Below are positions 57,833-64,000 of a DNA stretch of 64,000 bases, in pieces. The notes below the pieces were generated by a model. That model was not told where the DNA came from and did not search any database. It saw only the letters and a list, made by a program, of their open reading frames with translations. Numbering within the stretch: the first letter of the stretch is position 1; each line of letters opens with the position of its first letter. Origin of the DNA: Morchella semilibera (taxonomy: Eukaryota > Ascomycota > Pezizomycetes > Pezizales > Morchellaceae); NCBI GenBank assembly GCA_009192285.1, contig CM018603.1, positions 2,968,588 through 3,032,587 on the forward strand, in the 5' to 3' direction. The position numbers were made by a program, and so were the translations under genes.

Positions 57833-58633
57833 ATGTCAAACCACCTCCTGCGTCCTTGCCTTCGAGCGGCCACTAAACCACTCAATGTCACCTTATTCTC
57901 AACCACTGCCCCTCCGCGTTCACACGGATCAACCGCGACCGCTCCAAGCTTCGAGGCGTATCCGCTCTACGACGCTCCCCTAAAAAGATTGCCCTCGCGG
58001 CAGCAAAGTTCCCATTACCAAAGCCGGTGAAATTGGAGGACCACAGAGACAAAGTTGAGGTTAACCCGAACCATGGCCTGTGGGGTTTTTTCGCCGATAA
58101 GAAAGCACTACCGACGCCATTGGATGATAGTGAGCATGGTATGTGGGCTTCTCAGCGTTGGGTTAAGATTCCTAACCACATGTCCAGGTCGTGCCTGGAC
58201 CGTTGAGGAACTTCGTGCAAAATCATGGGAAGATCTGCATAAGCTGTGGTGGGTTTGTGCCAAGGAACTCAACATAATGTTGACGCAGCGGATTGAGCGC
58301 GAACGTCTTAGGCCCGGCGAAGGTGCCCACGAAGCACGGAAAAGGGCCATACAGATCAAAAACACACAACGGGGCATTAAACATGCTCTTACAGAACGGT
58401 ACTATGCTTGGCAGGAGGCGCAGGCCATTGCAGCGACGGACGAGGATGTGGACTTGAGTGGGGACAGGCCGGCTTATTTGCCAAAGGACTTTGAGGAGGT
58501 GAGTTTTGAGAAGGTGGGGATGTGAGACTTTATATCGTGTGCTAATAGAGGTTTATAGGAAACACCCGTATTGGAGGGCACTGTATCGGCGCAGACACCG
58601 GCGCAGCCTATGGGGAAACCAACCACTTTGTAG
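57833..58633 (+). CDS. MRPL4: Mitochondrial large ribosomal subunit protein uL29m (MRPL4/MRP-L47)
   Basis: Nuclear-encoded mitoribosome protein. Exons begin at 57833, 58188-58498 and 58559-58633. The N-terminus [29 protein letters not shown] is a typical mitochondrial presequence. The mature part reads [39 protein letters not shown] and [59 protein letters not shown], the MRP-L47 signature. The presequence and the mature part are in different frames. The change lies in about 57907-57925 (GCCCCTCCGCG), and I find no intron that keeps the conserved NRDRSKLRG block. Either the assembly is off by a base in the C-rich run or the allele is broken. The rest looks under selection, so a sequence error is likelier. 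Confidence 0.85.
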
Positions 58634-58892
58634 GTATGTTTAGCTTGGAGGGTTCGGGAAAATTGGTATATACTAAATAGATGTTGTAAATACTTGCCAA
58701 GAGAATTTGGTTGTATGTGCCACTAATATCCGACTGGGGCAAACATAGAGCTCTTCGGTGATTGCAGAGTTAAGAAATGCAAGACTTAAGGTAATTTCAG
58801 AAACTAATAAGCAGACGGCGCTCGACCTCGAGATCGTTACTGAGAAATCTGCAGTATTGAATTTACCTTAAACACCCCATGCTCTTAAATAA

Positions 58893-59011
58893 TAGAGACT
58901 TTGCGCAAACGGAGTCAGCTCCATTTTCCGGTAACCTGTTTGATTCCGATCCCATAGCCTGCCAGTCAGATAATGAAATATAGAGCTAGCTCCATTTACG
59001 CAAAGTCTCTA
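58893..59011. mobile_element. MITE family copy 2 (better preserved)
   Basis: TA-GAGACTTTGCGCAAACGGAG at the left and CTCCATTTACGCAAAGTCTC-TA at the right are inverted repeats with three mismatches, flanked by TA. The interior aligns to 3673-3794 throughout. 119 bp, non-coding: a Tc1/mariner-type MITE by its TA duplication. Confidence 0.85.
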
Positions 59012-59379
59012 ATCACTCTACAGGAATTGAAACTGTCTACCTGAGTATAGTGGTTATTCCTTGATTTAAATATAGAAGTATCATAAGTAATAGCGAATAG
59101 GTATAGTCCTTAAATCCCTGACTAGAACACTCGTCGCTCTTAGAAAGACGCACGAAAATATGTCATTGGTATGTTCACCCTTGAGTAATAATCAAAGTAC
59201 ATGTTTTCAACATTATGCTGCTACTACTTAACATCGGAGACTATTAGTAATTACCAACGGATATTATGAAGTACGAGTAAATAACCAATGGACCTACCTT
59301 CATACTCGAACCGAGTGATATACTATGAAGAATGATTTTGAGCTGGATATTGCTAAGGATTACTATTCATTCATAACTG

Positions 59380-59465
59380 TAGCGTTTTTGAACACGGCTA
59401 CTATTGTATACTACATGTATTTGTATATAAAAGAGTAGTAAATCTAGCCGTGTTTAGAAATGCTA
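59380..59465. mobile_element. Short TA-flanked foldback MITE candidate
   Basis: GCGTTTTTGAACACGGCTA (59382-59400) pairs at 16 of 19 positions with TAGCCGTGTTTAGAAATGC (59445-59463), and each end abuts TA. The 44-bp middle is AT-rich and contains TACATGTA. Size and ends suit a Tc1/mariner-type MITE unrelated to the other family here. Confidence 0.65.
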
Positions 59466-60282
59466 TGGTCTAGGGTGTTTGGGCAGTGCCAGTACTGCTT
59501 GGCGAGCAAACCAGGCCGCATGATTCCGGGGCGGTAGGGGTTTAGGTAGTGGGATTTTTTCCTGGTACTGCGCCGCAGTGTGAAAGCATGTAGGGTAAGG
59601 TTAATGTTTTTCTTCTCCTGCTGCGACCAAAAAGACTGCCAGGGCCGTAGGTGTTGTAGACATGATACCGGTAGTGACACTATGAACTTCATACAGCCGA
59701 TGGAAATCGTTAAATTTCTCTACATAGAGTACTTTGTAGTACCCATGCCAAATCTAGTTTGTTGCTGAAACCGTAATATGAATTTCGCTCTCCAATACCG
59801 GAAAAGGTATGGGTCTTGTTAGATTAAAGAATTGATCCTTCATACAAACTCCGGGGATAGTTCTCTACTGTGGGTTACTATTAGGGTATATGTGGCCAAG
59901 ACTCGTAGTAGAGAGTACCTACTTCAAATTATATGCTCAACACTACCCTGCTGACAGTCCGTTGCCGCGGACCTTTCTTTCCGCGCACTGGTTATGTCTT
60001 CGTCTGTGGCAATCAGTGGCTCACCACACAAAACTGTGGGACTAACGGAAACCGTCAACTGGCGGCGTAACATTGACGCAAAATCGCCCAATAAGGTGGC
60101 TAACTTGACTAATTCTCGTTAATGGTTCTGTTTATCATTACGCCGGCAAGTTGTGGAGACCGGGGACAGAAAGTTATATAAGTGTGCATTGTGCGTGTAA
60201 TCCATGCGAGCCAAGACCGCCGATTTTTCTTTGGGCATTGTTTCCTGTACTCAGACCTCACATTTTATACCCACCAACACCA

Positions 60283-61911
60283 ATGGCAGACATCGAGGTA
60301 CAACTCCTCTCACTCAATTGCGTCGCGTACTTACTAACTGCGTCTAGGACAGGGTACTGCAGCATTCTCACGCTTTCGAAGGACTATTGTCACTCGTGCC
60401 AGTAGCTGAGGTACTTCCACCCGCAGTAATTTTCTGCTATTGCTAATAGCATATTCACAACAGAAACGGGTGCTTACAAAACAAGAAAGAAAGGAAGAAG
60501 AAAAGAAGGCAAAGAGGACTAAACTCGAGCAGAAACTTGCGGCTCGAGGGGAACAGATAGGTAACGGAGAACCGAAGAAGGATGTGGTACATCAAAAAAA
60601 ACCTAGGAACGATCCTAAACCCAAGCAGACAACAGAAAAGAAACTTTCTGAAGCGCGGGGGGGTGTAGGCACGGGGGGGTCGGCCGACTCGAGGCCAAGG
60701 AAAAAACAACAGCATAAGGAAAAGGCGACAGCGAAAGGCGAGCCGGATAATGATACAGCTGAGAAGCCAGAGTCTGGAAAGGAGGAGCCCGCAGAGAAGA
60801 GGCCTGGAGAGGGGGTACCTGTGGGGGGGAGTTCCGCAAAGAAGGAAACGGCCGAGGAGGGACCTACAGGGAAGGAGTCCACAGAGAGGGATTCACTAGC
60901 AGAGACCTCCAAAGAAATATCTCCAGAACCTTTAGAAGTCTTCACAGTGCCTAAGGACTCCGGCAATATCACGGCACACACAGAAGATACGGATACGCCC
61001 CATCCACCTAACGAGCCTATTTCTCCTACCACCCGCGCCGAAGCTCGTGCCCGACTCGCAGCTCATATTGAATCTCTGCGTACCCGCCGAAACCCCAAAT
61101 CCATTGCCCGCGCCGCCCTGCTCGAATGTCGGGAAAAAAGGGCAACTGCTCGTAAGGAGCGTAAAAAGACCCTCCGCCTCGCCCACAAACTCGAGTCCAC
61201 CTCCCTCAAATCACCTGACTCGCCCACCTTTCTACAAGCCCGCCCACCACCAATGACACCTAAAGAGATGGAAAAGGCCGAAAACAACTTTATGTTTGGC
61301 GCTGTCACTTTCGACGACGGCCAAGAGTTGGATCATACGACATCAGACTTTAAGAGGAGTCGTAAACGCAAGGGACCCACGGATGTGATGGGACAGCTTA
61401 GGCAAGTCGAGGCGAAGAAGGCACGTCTAGAAACAATGGACCCGGAGAAGAGGGAAAAGATCTATGAGAAGGAGATGTGGAGTAAAGCATTGAAACAGAC
61501 AGCGGGTGAGAAGGTGAGGGATGATGAAAAACTACTTAAGAAGGCACTGAAGAGGCAGACAGTGCAGAAGAAAAAGAGTGAGAGGGAATGGTAATTTCTG
61601 ATTTCCCTCTGATTTCCGAGGGAGGATGGCTAACGTACTATAGGAAAGAGAGAAAAGATTCAGTAGCGAAGGGGATTGCGACAAGGCAGAAGAAGAGAGA
61701 AGAGAATATTAATGCGAGAAAGGAACAGAAGAAACTTGGGAAGGCTGGAATGAAGAAGAAGGCGAAGATGGCCCAGAAGGCGGGCGGGAAAAAGAAGCCC
61801 CCACCCCAACACTCGAAGGGTGGGAAGAAGTCGAGTGATAAGTTCAAGTCTAGTAGTAAACCTGCTAGTAGAACCAGAGGGGCAGGGAGTGGAAAAAAAT
61901 TTAGTAAATAA
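60283..61911 (+). CDS. RRP14: SURF6/Rrp14 ribosome-biogenesis protein
   Basis: Nucleolar protein needed for pre-rRNA processing of both ribosomal subunits. Exons 60283-60297, 60348-60410, 60464-61590 and 61644-61911 give 490 residues. The small first exons supply MADIEDRVLQHSHAFEGLLSLVP, the Rrp14 N-terminal domain. A long, very basic and acidic low-complexity middle follows (Lys/Glu/Pro-rich). The SURF6 domain reads RAEARARLAAHIESLRTRRNPKSIARAALLECREKRATARKERKK, ENNFMFGAVTFDDGQELDHTTSDFKRSRKRKGPTDVMGQLRQVEAKKARLETMDPEKREKIYEKEMWSKALKQTAGEKVRDDEKLLKKALKRQTVQKKKSEREWKERKDSVAKGIATRQKKREENINAR. A Lys-rich tail follows, as in the family. The last exon is needed to finish the domain. Confidence 0.94.
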
Positions 61912-61999
61912 TGTAGAAAATCTATTTCTTTTTACCACGAGTGACCCTTGATCACAGCTCCTCACTCGGCCACGTGCTATAATGTAGCACTCTAGTTTT

Positions 62000-64000
62000 C
62001 TACATAATCCTCATCTTCCTCATCTTCGTCATCCCCCTCATCGTCGGCAATTCTCCTTCTCCTTCTCCGCTTCTTTCTAATTTCCTGCCCCCTACCTCTT
62101 CTCCATCCTCCATATCTTCCTTGTGAGCCTCACTGGTGGTGGCCAATCTCATCTTCTTTCTGGTAGGAAGTCTTATATCCTCCTCTTCCTCTTCCTCCCC
62201 CTCCTCTTCCTCCTCCTCCGTATGTTCCTTGCGAGCCCTACTGATGGTGGTCAATCTCCTCTTCTTTCTGGTAGGAAGTATTATATCCTCCTCCTCCTCC
62301 TCCTCCTCCTCCTCCCCTTCCTCCTCCTCCGTATGTTCCTTGCGAGCCCTACTGATGGTGGTCAACCTCCTCTTCTTTTTGACAGGCCGTCTGGCACCCG
62401 CCTCCGTTTCTCCATCTTCATCTCCATCTTCATCCTCTTCCCTTTTTATTGCCTGGTCGATTTCTATCTCTCTCAGCCAAGCCTCTTTGAGTGCGTCATA
62501 AAAGTCCCTCTTATAATCCACACATTTGTAGATCTGGCACTCCAGTGGTAATATCCCTTCGTCGATCATCGCAAGGATATCCTCTGGGGAAGGCAAAGGA
62601 TCACCTTGTCTCAGAAGCCCACGTTTCATCAAAGTGTTGATACCCCATTTCTTCCCCGTCCTCCCAGAAAACCCCTCGGACCATAACTTCTTCGCAACCG
62701 GTGATACTTTGTCCCATTCTCCTGGAAGAAATTTGCGCCTTGTGATCTCATATTCGCCACAATAATCCCATTGATTTGCAGCCCGCCTACAAAACACGGC
62801 GTAGCTGGAGTAATTAAAGTCTACTGGACATTCGGGGTCCCTAGGGTCGGGTGCGGTGGCATAAACTACGCCATGGGCACCTGGCTCTGAGGGCATATCC
62901 GGAGACCATTCGGCTCGCTCACCTAGGAGGAATTATTAGCTTGTGATTTTCCGCAGTGCCCAAGAACGGGAATAATGGGCCGTCATAACAAGTACCTCAA
63001 CTTACAATAGTAAACCTTGATAGGGTATATCTGAGTTCTCTGTTTTTCTGCGCTGATGACACATTCCACCATACGCTCACCACCCCCAAGAACCTTTGAT
63101 AGAAACCGGCGTGTAAACATGATAGTGGGCCAAGGCAGATTTGGTATTTTGAGCTTGGCCCATACTTTGATTAGCTCGTTGGCATAAAACTTTCTGTGTG
63201 GATCATTAGAGGCTGCGATACGGTCATTATCCTCCGTAAAAGTGACCCAGGGCTCATCTTTCTCGTAGATCTCGATACTTGAATCTCTAGCGGCACGGTT
63301 TTCATCTCCTAATGTCGTGGGCTGAGGGCCAGGTGGGCGGCTCTGGGATATTGAACGCGAAGCCCTCGGAATACTATTCTCGGAATCAGAACTTAGTTCC
63401 TCTTTAATTATTGACTTCCGCACGGGATGTGGCCTGTGCCTCTCTGCCCTGGGTTCCAAGGGCACTACTGGTGCCTGTACCAGCCTATGAGCCTCAGGAA
63501 GGGACGCAGTGACTGGCTCAGGCTCAGCCCAGGCGCCTGGCTCCTCAGGTATCTCAGGCTCACACTGAAATTGGTCACTATCCCCAGGCACCGGATATGG
63601 TCCCTGTGAATCATCACAGTCGGCTATCAACGTTCGTATAGCCCGAGCTGGGGTGTCTGGGATAAGACCCAAGTTCTCCTTCCTAGCCTCTTTCTTCACC
63701 TCTTTCTTGACCTCTTTCTCTTCTTCCTTAACCCTCTTCTTCCTAGAATCCTTAAGACTCGCGTCTAAGGCCGCATTCTTTTTGTTGACTAGATCGTCTA
63801 TTCGCTCACTAGCCTTCTCTATTCTCTTTTCGACCTTATCAAGTCGAGAACGCAATTCTGCACACTCATCTCTGTCCTTTCTCCGCTGTATCTTCAGCTC
63901 GTTGATCTCGCGGTCAAAAGAGGGATCTATAATGGGTTGGCGGCGGCAAGGTGATGGCAAATCGGGCTTGCGGTCTTCATCTTCGCTGTCGCTTATTACA
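62000..64000 (-). CDS. DUF6697-like protein B (5' end outside window)
   Basis: Relative of gene A at 42-43.7 kb. The visible exons are 64000-63006 and 62922-62000, joined by an 83-bp GT-AG intron. It opens within VISDSEDEDRKPD, a SUMO-interacting-motif-like stretch, then a coiled coil (INELKIQRRKDRDECAELRSRLDKVEKRIEKASERIDDLV) and a Pro/Glu-rich linker. The domain reads IMFTRRFLSKVLGGGERMVECVISAE, then across the splice YCERAEWSPDMPSEPGAHGVVYAT, and AVFCRRAANQWDYCGEYEITRRKFLPGEWDKVSPVAKKLW. The order FTRxxLSxxxGG, PGAHG, WxYxGxY, xxEW recalls fungal DUF6697 proteins. The C-terminus carries three repeats with basic KKRRL and acidic Glu runs (62120-62390). The start codon is not in the window. 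Confidence 0.75.
62120..62390 (-). repeat. Three roughly 110-bp tandem repeats in DUF6697-like gene B
   Basis: In protein terms: KKRRLTTISRARKEHTEEEE followed by a Glu run, DIILPTR, then KKRRLTTISRARKEHTEEE, Glu run, DIRLPTR, then KKMRLATTSEAHKED. The first two units are nearly identical and the third more diverged. On the plus strand the Glu runs are CCT/CTC-rich. Each unit offers a basic, NLS-like patch beside an acidic patch. Confidence 0.85.

Larger units (their letters stand above)
58634..60282. other. Intergenic with two MITE-like elements
   Basis: No gene seen. Holds MITE family copy 2 (58893-59011) and a different TA-flanked foldback (59380-59465) containing a TACATGTA. The end of the stretch is the RRP14 promoter. 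Confidence 0.6.

Noticed and set aside
59444-59692. 82-codon minus-strand ORF
   Set aside because: It overlaps the arm of a foldback element and matches nothing.

Overview
The window is nuclear DNA of a filamentous ascomycete (Pezizomycotina). Genes have many short introns (about 41-209 bp) with CTAAC/CTGAC branch motifs, and the gene set is fungal: Chs7, a GT15 mannosyltransferase, Dcp2, Rad5, Taf14, a DUF4604 protein and an ACS-family permease. Low gene density, long empty AT-rich spacers, small TA-flanked inverted-repeat elements and two DUF6697-like genes make a Pezizomycete (truffle or morel relative) my best guess; that is inference. I saw no bacterial-type operons, rRNA, tRNA, CRISPR or viral element.

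Layout. 1-1.8 kb: SAF1-like F-box/RCC1 gene (-), running off the left edge. 4.3-6.1 kb: U-box cyclophilin (+). 6-12 kb: nearly empty, with one possible 58-residue Cys-rich protein (-). 12.4-13.5 kb: CHS7 (+). 14-19 kb: empty. 19.2-22.4 kb: PEX11C-like and DUF4112 genes (-). 23.6-26.3 kb: DCP2 (+). 27.5-31.8 kb: MFS permease and DUF4604 gene (-). 33.2-41.2 kb: GT15 mannosyltransferase, an unnamed one-TM protein and TAF14 (+). 42.1-43.7 kb: DUF6697-like gene A (+). 44.0-48.3 kb: phosducin-like protein and G-protein beta subunit (-). 49.7-51.0 kb: adenosine/AMP deaminase-like (+). 51.7-53.8 kb: GTPBP1-like GTPase (-). 54.4-61.9 kb: RAD5, mitochondrial uL29 and SURF6/RRP14 (+). 62.0-64.0 kb: DUF6697-like gene B (-), running off the right edge.

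Most genes are unrelated housekeeping functions. The one adjacency with an obvious functional reading is the phosducin-like gene beside the G-beta gene, because phosducin-like proteins chaperone G-beta assembly. Exon boundaries were worked out by hand from reading frame, splice consensus and family similarity. In every multi-exon gene given an exact length, the exon phases close without a remainder. Accessory signals: two copies (plus a possible relic) of one TA-flanked MITE family, other foldback elements, three GC-AG introns of which two make up the whole intron set of gene A, a 74-bp tandem duplication inside a PEX11C intron, and a strong excess of the palindromic octamer TACATGTA in non-coding DNA.
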